Of a stretch of DNA of 64,000 nucleotides, positions 37,418 through 44,332 are shown in pieces. The position numbers were made by a program, and so were the translations under genes. Source of the stretch: Aquimarina macrocephali JAMB N27 (GTDB taxonomy: Bacteria; Bacteroidota; Bacteroidia; Flavobacteriales; Flavobacteriaceae); contig NZ_JACA01000012.1 in assembly GCF_000520995.1 (NCBI RefSeq), forward strand, positions 62,001 through 126,000. The letters are read 5' to 3'. How positions within the stretch are numbered: position 1 is the stretch's first letter; each line of letters starts with the position of its first letter. The notes under the pieces are model-generated. The model had not been told where the DNA came from. It saw nothing but the letters and a program-made list of their open reading frames with translations, and ran no database searches.

Positions 37418-37831
37418 TTATTCTATTTTAAATTTCCATTTTTTTAAACCACCAATTAGAAATAGTAAACCAATAATTACTGCTACAACAGATTGAATAG
37501 TTTCGGGTATTGTAGTTGTCTGTTGACTTATATTATACAACTGTTCTGCAATCCCACGAAAAAGATATATAGAAGCAATTGTATAGATGCCAAATTTTAA
37601 GAAAGGAAGTTTTTTGATTTTTTCGCTTGCAGAGAGTCCATAAAACCCAAAAATTAAAAAGATTAATGCAACAAAAATTGTTAGCAAGTACGGAAGAGAA
37701 AAATGAATTTGAGCAAGTGCTTTCATCTCTTCTAGTACACCAGTTTTTTCAAACATTTGTTCGGGCCAAATGAGTCCGATTAAATGACCTATCCCAATTA
37801 TTATATTTATGTATCCACCTATTTTAAGCAT
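37418..37831 (-). CDS. Four-helix membrane protein, last gene of TetR operon
   Basis: The ATG at 37831 gives 137 residues with four hydrophobic helices (IGGYINIIIGIGHLIGLIW; LLTIFVALIFLIFGFYGL; a third near KFGIYTIASIYLF; a fourth near VVAVIIGLLFLIGG). A TTG eight codons upstream would extend it. It overlaps the preceding gene by 8 bp. It resembles the two other small membrane proteins of this operon in topology (the GHLIG and HLIGG helices). Function unknown. Confidence 0.65.
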   Translation of the reverse strand: MLKIGGYINIIIGIGHLIGLIWPEQMFEKTGVLEEMKALAQIHFSLPYLLTIFVALIFLIFGFYGLSASEKIKKLPFLKFGIYTIASIYLFRGIAEQLYNISQQTTTIPETIQSVVAVIIGLLFLIGGLKKWKFKIE

Positions 37832-38213
37832 TAGTCTTTGATTTTTTAATTCCAATAATTCCTAATATTCCTATAGGCAATAGTAAGCCCCATTGAGGTG
37901 CTAGTATTGATTTATATACACTTGAAAAGATAAAAGCGAATGAAAAAGCGATGTATAAATAACTTATGAAAGAAACTAACTCTATGTTCGCTTTCTTTGT
38001 TGTGTTAAAGCCATATTTAAAATAGAGTATTGAAGAAGCAAATAAAATACTAGTAACCATATGCCAAACCCCCAATAATTCAGTTTTTATTTGTAGGTCA
38101 ATGTTGCTTTCCATGAAAGGATTAATCAAATCTAATTGACCTCCAATTAGGTGCAGGATTGCAGTAAAAATATTAATTACTCCAGCAATTATCCAGTATT
38201 TATTTTTCTTCAT
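37824..38213 (-). CDS. Small membrane protein, TetR operon
   Basis: The ATG at 38213 gives 129 residues beginning MKKNKYWIIAGVINIFTAIL, with four hydrophobic helices and a basic C-terminus (GIKKSKTNA). The longer frame to 38273 runs into the upstream gene and hides this start. It overlaps both neighbours (14 bp upstream, 8 bp downstream), a sign of coupled translation. No named family is recognised; the HLIGG motif recurs in the next protein. Confidence 0.65.
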   Translation of the reverse strand: MKKNKYWIIAGVINIFTAILHLIGGQLDLINPFMESNIDLQIKTELLGVWHMVTSILFASSILYFKYGFNTTKKANIELVSFISYLYIAFSFAFIFSSVYKSILAPQWGLLLPIGILGIIGIKKSKTNA

Positions 38214-38631
38214 TATGTTGTTTATTTGATGTGTTATGTATTTTATTACTATTGTAGAGCATATAAATTGCATGGGGTAGCATTAAGAAAGTCATGCCTG
38301 AAAAAGGAATCATATACACCCCAATAAGCACGATTATCAAATATGTCCACATGAAGTTTTTGGGAATTTGTCCATTCGTTTTCTCTGCATGGTTTACCAG
38401 AACACCAATAGGGATAAGTAAAAGTCCGAAATAGAAAAACCAAAATGCTGCGAAATTTTCATAATTCATTTGTCCATCGAGTAAAGGAAATTCGAAAAGA
38501 CCTTCGCTTATTTTAAAAAAAAAATTGTCTGCAAATCCTGAAAACTGTTTCCAAAACGCCCATGATGAAACTCCTAATAGTGAGTGAATAACCCCAAAGA
38601 ATATTAATATTTTTCCGTTTATTATTTTCAT
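38200..38631 (-). CDS. DUF6463-like membrane protein, TetR operon
   Basis: The 143-residue protein has four transmembrane helices and the layout of the DUF6463 family: GKILIFFGVIHSLLGVSSWA, then FAAFWFFYFGLLLIPIGVLV, then FSGMTFLMLPHAIYML. It begins on the ATGA that ends the TetR gene (4-bp overlap), so the repressor and this protein are translated together. Function of the family is unknown; a membrane or stress role under TetR control is inference. Confidence 0.72.
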   Translation of the reverse strand: MKIINGKILIFFGVIHSLLGVSSWAFWKQFSGFADNFFFKISEGLFEFPLLDGQMNYENFAAFWFFYFGLLLIPIGVLVNHAEKTNGQIPKNFMWTYLIIVLIGVYMIPFSGMTFLMLPHAIYMLYNSNKIHNTSNKQHNEEK

Positions 38632-39179
38632 ATAGTTATAAAGTGTTTTAATTCTTTCTTTACTTCTATGAGGTAATCTTTAGATTGTTTTTTGTTTTTT
38701 AGCATTTCATGATATCCTATTAAGTATTTATAAAAAATACTTGCTTTTATTACCGCATCTTTCTTAGAATACCCAATTTCCTGAAACAACTCAGTGGTAA
38801 ATTCCAATCTTCTATTGTCAATTTCGTCTATGATTGATTGAACTTCTTTATTCTTTATAGCATAGCGTTTTAAGAAAAATATGAATTCTAAATAAGGATC
38901 ATTCTTAAAGGTGATTTTCAAAAATTGTTCGATTTTTTCTTCTGAAGATTTTGTTTTTTCAGTCTGCTCTATAATTTGATCTGTCTCTGAAGTAATCCAA
39001 AAATTTATAAGCTCACTGATGAAGTTTTTCTTGGATTTAAAATGCCAATAAAAGCTTGATTTGTTACATTCTAGCTTTTTGGCAATCTTTTCAATGACAA
39101 TACCAGAAATTCCTTGCTCAGAAAAGAGTTTGTATCCCAATTTTATCCAATCATTTTTTTGTGCTATTACTTTTGGCAT
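38628..39179 (-). CDS. TetR-family transcriptional regulator
   Basis: The ATG at 39179 gives 183 residues; the open frame beyond it crosses the palindrome and is unlikely to be coding. The N-terminal helix-turn-helix (LFSEQGISGIVIEKIAKKLE, then CNKSSFYWHFKSKKNFISEL) is a clear TetR domain, and the rest is the ligand-binding helical domain. It heads an operon with three small membrane proteins. A perfect 38-bp palindrome 38 bp upstream of its start is the likely autoregulatory operator. Confidence 0.87.
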   Translation of the reverse strand: MPKVIAQKNDWIKLGYKLFSEQGISGIVIEKIAKKLECNKSSFYWHFKSKKNFISELINFWITSETDQIIEQTEKTKSSEEKIEQFLKITFKNDPYLEFIFFLKRYAIKNKEVQSIIDEIDNRRLEFTTELFQEIGYSKKDAVIKASIFYKYLIGYHEMLKNKKQSKDYLIEVKKELKHFITI

Positions 39180-39216
39180 TATTAGACGGTTTCGTTTAAA
39201 AAAACAAATATACAAT

Positions 39217-39254
39217 AAAACCTTTATTAAACGATATCGTTTAATAAAGGTTTT
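39217..39254. promoter_or_regulatory. Perfect 38-bp palindrome, probable TetR operator
   Basis: The arms AAAACCTTTATTAAACGAT and its reverse complement meet at 39235/39236 without a loop or mismatch. It is 38 bp upstream of the TetR ATG. As an RNA hairpin it could also act as a bidirectional terminator, but no gene ends here, which favours an operator. Confidence 0.65.
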
Positions 39255-39425
39255 GTATTTAATAATTAATGAAGATAAAATAAGACAGGCCAGATTGATC
39301 TTCTGCTTTCTAAAGAGCAAATTTTATGTAAGAATACAAACTACTGTATTCAAATCATATGTGATATTAATACATGAATATGTATTAATGTTCAAAAAAA
39401 TTAAGAAAATTTAAGGTATAAAAAC

Positions 39426-39650
39426 TTAGTCAAAGTCTTTGGTAAAGAAATCTTTTGGAGATATTTCAAAATATTGACAGATTTTAAAAAGTGTTGAAAA
39501 TGAAATATCTCGTTTACCTTGTTCAATTCTTCCGAAGTGAATTCCGGTATCATTAAGCGCGTCTTCTTGGGTCACATCTTTTTTTGACCTCAATTCTTTT
39601 ACACGTTTAGCTAATATATTAAGTAGCTCTTTTTTGTCATATTCTTCCAC
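39426..39650 (-). CDS. Small XRE-family DNA-binding regulator
   Basis: The 74-residue protein is a single helix-turn-helix domain (LAKRVKELRSKKDVTQEDAL, then IHFGRIEQGKRDISFSTLFK), similar to Cro/C1-type repressors with an acidic N-terminus and C-terminal FEISPKDFF. No oligomerisation domain is present. It diverges from two tiny genes at 39735 and 39957, with a perfect 18-bp palindrome between them, so it probably represses that promoter and its own. Confidence 0.85.
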   Translation of the reverse strand: MEEYDKKELLNILAKRVKELRSKKDVTQEDALNDTGIHFGRIEQGKRDISFSTLFKICQYFEISPKDFFTKDFD

Positions 39651-39683
39651 AATGGAAAATTCAGCTTAATAAAACACATTTTC

Positions 39684-39701
39684 AATTACCGATCGGTAAT
39701 T
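39684..39701. promoter_or_regulatory. 18-bp perfect palindrome, probable XRE operator
   Basis: AATTACCGATCGGTAATT is a perfect palindrome starting 34 bp from the XRE start codon. It covers the region where a -33 element for the rightward promoter would be. Confidence 0.7.
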
Positions 39702-39715
39702 TTTTATTACATTTG
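39686..39715 (+). promoter_or_regulatory. Predicted Bacteroidetes promoter for the small-protein operon
   Basis: TACATTTG (39708-39715) matches the Bacteroidetes -7 consensus TAnnTTTG exactly. About 19 bp upstream, the -33 position falls inside the palindrome, so repressor binding there would block transcription. The first small-gene ATG is 20 bp downstream. Confidence 0.5.
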
Positions 39716-39734
39716 TTACATCAGATGATTATGC

Positions 39735-39884
39735 ATGACCCAAGAAGAGTTATATCAATATATGTTAGCCTATCAACAGGAGCATCAGTTTTGTGAAAAG
39801 GATCAAAGCAATTTTATTGCTTTACTAGAAGCACTTAAGCCTGGTAGCACTGATACAACATCATCAGAGCTTTCAAGTTCGTAA
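39735..39884 (+). CDS. 49-residue small protein, possible distant MTEKKLYERL relative
   Basis: This short ORF starts ATG-ACC-CAA and encodes 49 residues (MTQEELYQYMLAYQQEHQFC, then FIALLEALK and a Ser/Thr-rich tail). Its length, the M-T-x-x-x-L-Y opening, the amphipathic helix and the Ser/Thr tail resemble the neighbour at 39957 only loosely. It is preceded by a matching -7 box and is the first gene after the XRE operator. It is acidic, with no signal peptide and no known domain. Function unknown. Confidence 0.6.
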   Translation: MTQEELYQYMLAYQQEHQFCEKDQSNFIALLEALKPGSTDTTSSELSSS

Positions 39885-39956
39885 GCATGTGCAACATTTC
39901 TATGGATGAATAAAAGATATTACTATCAATATAGTTTTTAACAAAAATCAATGTTT

Positions 39957-40100
39957 ATGACAGAGAAAAAACTTTATGAGCGTCTTATGCTTCACAAAAG
40001 TAAGTATGGTATTACCCAGGAAACACAGCAACATTATTTATGGGCACTAGAAACATTACAAAAAAACAATGCTCCCCGCGAATCTCATCAGAAATTTTAG
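39957..40100 (+). CDS. 47-residue small protein, MTEKKLYERL family
   Basis: The ATG at 39957 encodes 47 residues (MTEKKLYERLMLHKSKYGIT, then QQHYLWALETLQ). An ATG two codons earlier is also in frame, but the 39957 start aligns with the homologue at 30013. Identity is about 26 of the first 35 residues, while the C-terminal ten differ. The 72-bp gap from the preceding small gene and a shared terminator suggest one transcript under XRE control. Function unknown. Confidence 0.7.
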   Translation: MTEKKLYERLMLHKSKYGITQETQQHYLWALETLQKNNAPRESHQKF

Positions 40101-40105
40101 CCTAC

Positions 40106-40140
40106 AAAGAGCCCGTATATTACATACGGGTTCTTTTATT
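40106..40140. terminator. Bidirectional intrinsic terminator
   Basis: The stem 40106-40118 with 40124-40137 (one G-T pair, core GCCCGTAT/ATACGGG) closes a 5-nt loop and is followed by T-rich sequence. It ends the small-protein operon and, in reverse, the lipocalin-like gene. Confidence 0.8.
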
Positions 40141-40636
40141 TTGGTAAGTGGCTAACTTCTTGATGCTTTTTTGAATAGATGAATTTAATGGTAGTTTCAT
40201 ATCCCAAATCGGGATCATCATATTCAATGGTAATTATTAGGTCTCCATTTTTGACCGTCACATAAGATTTATTAAATAATAAAATTTCACTTTTATCATA
40301 CATAAAATAAAAAATACCATCTGATTCTTTTTTCCAACTCCCATGGGTATCTTCTGTATCCTTTATACATTCTCCTCCCGTTCCAAAATCATCATAATAA
40401 TTTTTCTCAATAAATCTACCATTCTTTAACACTTCTAGAGTTGTCATTTTTTCACAAGAGGAAAGCGGGAATTCTTCCAATGACGCATTCTCTTCTTCAT
40501 TACTGAACTCTTGCTTCAATTGCCATATGCCAACTATCATAATATTAGAAGCATTAGAATCACTCTTTCCGCAAGAAGACATTCCAAAAAGTATCAAGAC
40601 CAAAAACGTAGCATAAGCTGGTAAAAGTCTCTTCAT
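40136..40636 (-). CDS. Lipocalin-like lipoprotein
   Basis: The ATG at 40636 gives 166 residues with a lipoprotein signal (LVLILFGMSSC, Cys about 22). The body IVGIWQLKQEF ... TLEVLKNGRFIEKNYYDD ... GSWKKESDGIFYF is the pattern of the Bacteroidetes lipocalin-like domain proteins, which bind small hydrophobic ligands or have unknown roles. The longer frame would start at a TTG. It shares a terminator with the small-protein operon and is divergent from the lipoprotein at 40976. Confidence 0.75.
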   Translation of the reverse strand: MKRLLPAYATFLVLILFGMSSCGKSDSNASNIMIVGIWQLKQEFSNEEENASLEEFPLSSCEKMTTLEVLKNGRFIEKNYYDDFGTGGECIKDTEDTHGSWKKESDGIFYFMYDKSEILLFNKSYVTVKNGDLIITIEYDDPDLGYETTIKFIYSKKHQEVSHLPK

Positions 40637-40651
40637 ATGTTGTATTTCCAA

Positions 40652-40975
40652 TTACAGCTACAAAAATCAGAAAAATACTTCTTATTAACAAACATTTAAC
40701 GTTAAAATGTGTATTTTATCGATTATAATAGCATTTTATCGATGCTTCTTAGTCTCATTTATTAATCATAGCTTACAATTAAAGTCAGAATTAAATGGTT
40801 ATTTATAAGAGACAGAATCAAAAAAACTTCTTAAATAAGGACTATCACTGAAAACCGGGTAGTATACACCTTGTATTACATCTATCTTAGTCTATTATTA
40901 ATCCACTCCTTAATAGTGGTATACTACTATCTCACAACTCTTTACATCAAAATTTAAATTATTAAAAATCAAATC
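40652..40975. promoter_or_regulatory. Divergent promoter region with spaced direct repeat
   Basis: This 324-bp gap separates two divergent lipoprotein genes. ATTTTATCGAT occurs at 40713-40723 and again at 40733-40743, exactly 20 bp apart (two helical turns). No ORF is seen. Confidence 0.5.
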
Positions 40976-41701
40976 ATGACAAAAAAAGTTTTAAAAACAA
41001 TTGCTGTACTAATGCTGACTATTTTTATTAGTAACTGCGAAAATGATAATAGCGGTTTGGATGCTATCACAGAAGAATCGTTAGACCTTAAACAAACCTC
41101 CCCTGCTGAAGAATCATCTACAAAAGTAGCAACGAATAATTGTGTTTATTGGAGTATTGAAAGCTACGAAGGTCCTGTATGGTTTGATTTTAGAGCAGGA
41201 AGAAAAGAATATCCTTATGTAAACACTATTATAAATACTACTGAAACATCTTGTGATGGAGCATGGATAGCCACAGGAGGTTTTAAAATAATAGAAAGCA
41301 CTAAAAGAAAAGCACGTGTTAAAAGAATCAACCAAAATAAAGGTACAATTCAGTTTATCAATGGCAGTCTAGATGGATACCTGATGGAGTTTGATGATTT
41401 TGTCCCTAACGGATCTTCAGTTCCATGTCCTAATGAAAGCAATACCTCTATGTATAAATCAGATATAAGATACATGAATGCCGGAAGTTATGTTCCCGAA
41501 TATACCTACTCCTGGAAAGTTGTAAATTATGGTCGAACAACTCACCATTCTAATAAGACTGTTATTAGAATGCCTTTGGGGCGTTCAACAGTGACTCTTA
41601 GCGTATCTTTAAATGGTTGCATCACCCAAACAAATACACAAAGTTATTTCATTGGTAATAGTAATCCAGGCGGACCTAGACCTCCACGAGATAGAAACTA
41701 A
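40976..41701 (+). CDS. Lipoprotein, unknown function
   Basis: The 241-residue protein starts MTKKVLKTIAVLMLTIFISNC, a lipoprotein signal, followed by a Glu/Ser/Thr-rich spacer. The mature region is beta-rich (IESYEGPVWFDFRAGRKEYP, TVTLSVSLNGCITQT) with several Cys, and ends in a Gly/Pro/Arg stretch. No family is recognised. It has its own strong terminator and appears monocistronic. Confidence 0.7.
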   Translation: MTKKVLKTIAVLMLTIFISNCENDNSGLDAITEESLDLKQTSPAEESSTKVATNNCVYWSIESYEGPVWFDFRAGRKEYPYVNTIINTTETSCDGAWIATGGFKIIESTKRKARVKRINQNKGTIQFINGSLDGYLMEFDDFVPNGSSVPCPNESNTSMYKSDIRYMNAGSYVPEYTYSWKVVNYGRTTHHSNKTVIRMPLGRSTVTLSVSLNGCITQTNTQSYFIGNSNPGGPRPPRDRN

Positions 41702-41767
41702 TCACATACAGAGGAACTCTAGCGTATGATAATATACAATAAAGAGACCTTTTAAGTATCCTATTAC

Positions 41768-41807
41768 AAAAACACCTTGCTATTGAACATCATAGCAAGG
41801 TGTTTTT
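41768..41807. terminator. Bidirectional intrinsic terminator
   Basis: AACACCTTGCTAT pairs perfectly with ATAGCAAGGTGTT across loop TGAACATC, flanked by A and T tracts. It lies between convergent lipoprotein and 131-aa genes. Confidence 0.88.
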
Positions 41808-41826
41808 AATTAGTACAATATTATTA

Positions 41827-42222
41827 TTACTTCACCAAAATCCCACGTTGATCCATTACCGGTAGGTCCTGAAAAGCATTTTCGTTTATAGTATGTTTTC
41901 TAAACAGGTATTTTTTATCGTATAATTTACTGTCTGCAAAGAAAGTGACAACAAATTCATTATTCATCCCAAGTAATTCTTCCTGAAGCATTTCGATTTT
42001 GGCAGAGGATTTTGCTTCCATAGTTCCTATACCATGACGTAGTAACGAGGTTTTTCGATCTCCTTCATATCCTTTGGTCACCACCAAAACCATTTCTATA
42101 GCAGTATCGCGATCATTAATAATATAGGAGTTCCAATGCTGGGCAAGAAATTCTTCATCCCATTCTTTGATCACTGCAATATAAACACCTTCTACAATAG
42201 GTATTTCTATATCTTTCTTCAT
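41827..42222 (-). CDS. Conserved protein next to pheS, unknown function
   Basis: The 131-residue cytoplasmic-looking protein (no signal, no helix) has a mixed alpha/beta pattern (GVYIAVIKEWDEEFLAQHWN, VVTFFADSKLYDKKYLFRKH). I recall similar proteins beside pheS in other Flavobacteriia, which supports it being real, but not a family name. It begins 11 bp after the pheS stop, so it is in one transcript with it. Function unknown. Confidence 0.7.
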   Translation of the reverse strand: MKKDIEIPIVEGVYIAVIKEWDEEFLAQHWNSYIINDRDTAIEMVLVVTKGYEGDRKTSLLRHGIGTMEAKSSAKIEMLQEELLGMNNEFVVTFFADSKLYDKKYLFRKHTINENAFQDLPVMDQRGILVK

Positions 42223-42233
42223 GCTTGTTTACC

Positions 42234-43253
42234 CTATAGTGAAGACTTAAATTGTTCTAAAAAACGTACATCATTTTCACTAAGCATTCGAATATCAGAC
42301 ACTCCATATAATAAGAGTGCTATACGATCGATTCCCATCCCAAATGCAAAACCACTATATTCCTGAGGATCTATATTACAATTTTTAAGCACATTTGGAT
42401 CTACCATTCCACAGCCCATAATTTCTAACCAACCTGTTCCTTTGGTCATTTTATAATCGGTCTCTGTCTCTAATCCCCAGTACACATCTACTTCTGCACT
42501 AGGTTCTGTAAACGGAAAATATGATGGGCGCAATCTAATTCTTGATTTACCAAACATCTCTGTAGTGAAGTATTGAAGTGTCTGTTTTAGATCTGCAAAC
42601 GACACATCTTTATCAATATATAATCCTTCTACCTGATGAAAAAAGCAATGTGATCGTGCAGAAATCGCTTCATTACGATATACTCTTCCTGGAGAAATTG
42701 TACGAATTGGCGGCTCATTATTTTCCATATATCGTACTTGAACCGATGAGGTGTGAGTACGCAACAAAATATCAGGATCTGTTTGAATAAAAAATGTATC
42801 CTGCATATCTCGTGCCGGATGATATTCTGGTAAATTAAGTGCTGTAAAGTTATGCCAGTCATCTTCTATCTCCGGGCCTTCACTAACATTGAATCCTATA
42901 CGAGAGAAAATATCGATGATTTGATTTTTCACCAAAGAAATAGGATGCCTAGATCCCACAGCAATAGGTTCTGCGGGTCTTGTAAGATCACCATAGAGTC
43001 CCTTTTCTTCGTTTTTAGATTCTAATTCATCTTTTAAGGATTTTACCTTTCCTTCTGCCGCTATTTTAAGAGCATTAATAGCTTGTCCAAATTCTTTTTT
43101 CTGGTCATTAGCTACATTTCTGAACTCTGCAAAGAACTCATTAATCAATCCTTTTTTACCCGAAAACTTAATTCGAAATGCCTCGACATCTTCTTTAGTT
43201 CTGGCTTTAAAACTATCAACTTCTTCTATATACTCTTTAATCTTATCAATCAT
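42234..43253 (-). CDS. pheS: Phenylalanyl-tRNA synthetase alpha subunit
   Basis: The class II core is complete: HPISLVKNQIIDIFSRIGF, motif 2 region (GRVYRNEAISARSHCFFHQ), motif 3 (GFAFGMGIDRIALLLYG), and WLEIMGCGMVDPNVL for the phenylalanine site. The N-terminal ~80 residues form the coiled-coil that binds tRNA. The start is the ATG at 43253; a GTG directly precedes it. The beta subunit gene pheT is not adjacent, which is usual in this phylum. Confidence 0.96.
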   Translation of the reverse strand: MIDKIKEYIEEVDSFKARTKEDVEAFRIKFSGKKGLINEFFAEFRNVANDQKKEFGQAINALKIAAEGKVKSLKDELESKNEEKGLYGDLTRPAEPIAVGSRHPISLVKNQIIDIFSRIGFNVSEGPEIEDDWHNFTALNLPEYHPARDMQDTFFIQTDPDILLRTHTSSVQVRYMENNEPPIRTISPGRVYRNEAISARSHCFFHQVEGLYIDKDVSFADLKQTLQYFTTEMFGKSRIRLRPSYFPFTEPSAEVDVYWGLETETDYKMTKGTGWLEIMGCGMVDPNVLKNCNIDPQEYSGFAFGMGIDRIALLLYGVSDIRMLSENDVRFLEQFKSSL

Positions 43254-43398
43254 CACTATTTTCTTAATAGAACGGCAAATTTACGCATTTTAGGTTAATG
43301 GAATAGTACATTAAAGTATTTTGATTCAAATATTATATCTGATAAAAATCGGGTATACCATATTGATCATTAATTCTTTTAAAAAGGGAAAAAAGCTC

Positions 43399-44220
43399 TT
43401 ATATTTTTAGCTCCATTTCATACTGATCAACTATGTTATTAAGATCAATCGAATTTAGGTAGTTTAATTTATCGAGAAGTGTTTCGTCTACATTATTAAT
43501 TTTTACGGTTTTACAAATACTTTGGATTCCTAAAAACAAATGACACCAACCTGATTCATTTTGATTTAAGAGATCAAATTGAGCCAAATATCCATTTACT
43601 GGATTTATAACAAAATAGGATTCGGGAATTTGATCTTTTAAAACTTCAAAATATCTGTAATTTCCATCTTTAATTGAGTTTTTGTGATTGTCCCAGGAAT
43701 AGCATTCTTGATTGGGTAAATTTATCATATCGAATATAGTATAATCAATTTCATTTAACTCAATACTTCTCTTGTCCTCAATATGTATTTTGCCTTTAAA
43801 ACATTTATAATTTTTGCATTTCTTAAAACCGATGCTTTCATAGGATTTAATGGCAATTACATTCTCTTTTATGACTTCTAAAGAACATTTAGTAATACCA
43901 TTTTGTTTTAAATCTTTAAGTGCATATTCGTAGATAGATTTCACTATTTTTTTTCCTCGATGTTCAGGAATCACTCCTGTTCCCGTATTAAAAGCAATGA
44001 TATCTCCGTTTCGTTTATCAATTCCATTTATAATGAATCCAACAAGTTTTTCATCATCAAACATACCATAGGATAAATCAAAACGAACTTTGGCATTATC
44101 CCATCTTTCTCTATAATACTCTAGATTCGAAGGCATTTCTACGAAGTAGTTTTTAAATGAAATTAGAAAGCAATCTATTATCGATTTAAACGCGACTTTT
44201 TCTAAACTTCTAACCACCAT
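43399..44220 (-). CDS. GNAT-family N-acetyltransferase, two-domain
   Basis: The 273-residue protein has an N-terminal GNAT domain (FNTGTGVIPEHRGKKIVKSI, the acetyl-CoA loop HRGKK, and SLEVIKENVIAIKSYESIGF). A second, degenerate GNAT-like half follows (about 155-273, HLFLGIQSICKTVKINNVD). Tandem GNAT proteins usually acetylate small molecules or act in resistance. The substrate is unknown. It is a single gene between pheS and a DUF885 gene. Confidence 0.82.
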   Translation of the reverse strand: MVVRSLEKVAFKSIIDCFLISFKNYFVEMPSNLEYYRERWDNAKVRFDLSYGMFDDEKLVGFIINGIDKRNGDIIAFNTGTGVIPEHRGKKIVKSIYEYALKDLKQNGITKCSLEVIKENVIAIKSYESIGFKKCKNYKCFKGKIHIEDKRSIELNEIDYTIFDMINLPNQECYSWDNHKNSIKDGNYRYFEVLKDQIPESYFVINPVNGYLAQFDLLNQNESGWCHLFLGIQSICKTVKINNVDETLLDKLNYLNSIDLNNIVDQYEMELKI

Positions 44221-44332
44221 ATTATAAATCTACCTGTATTTGTTCGACATGATTATCTTATCAAAATAAGCAGTCTAAATATAATAATCTTCACGATTAT
44301 CATACGATAATGATTTCATAAATTTGGAATAA

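Noticed and set aside
39061..39414. Plus-strand 117-aa ORF over the TetR gene and palindrome
   Set aside because: It lies antisense to the TetR coding region, translates the 38-bp palindrome, and has no recognisable start signal or domain.
40976..41701. Assigning the lipoprotein to a known adhesin or protease family
   Set aside because: No catalytic motif or repeat was recognisable, so it is left as unknown.
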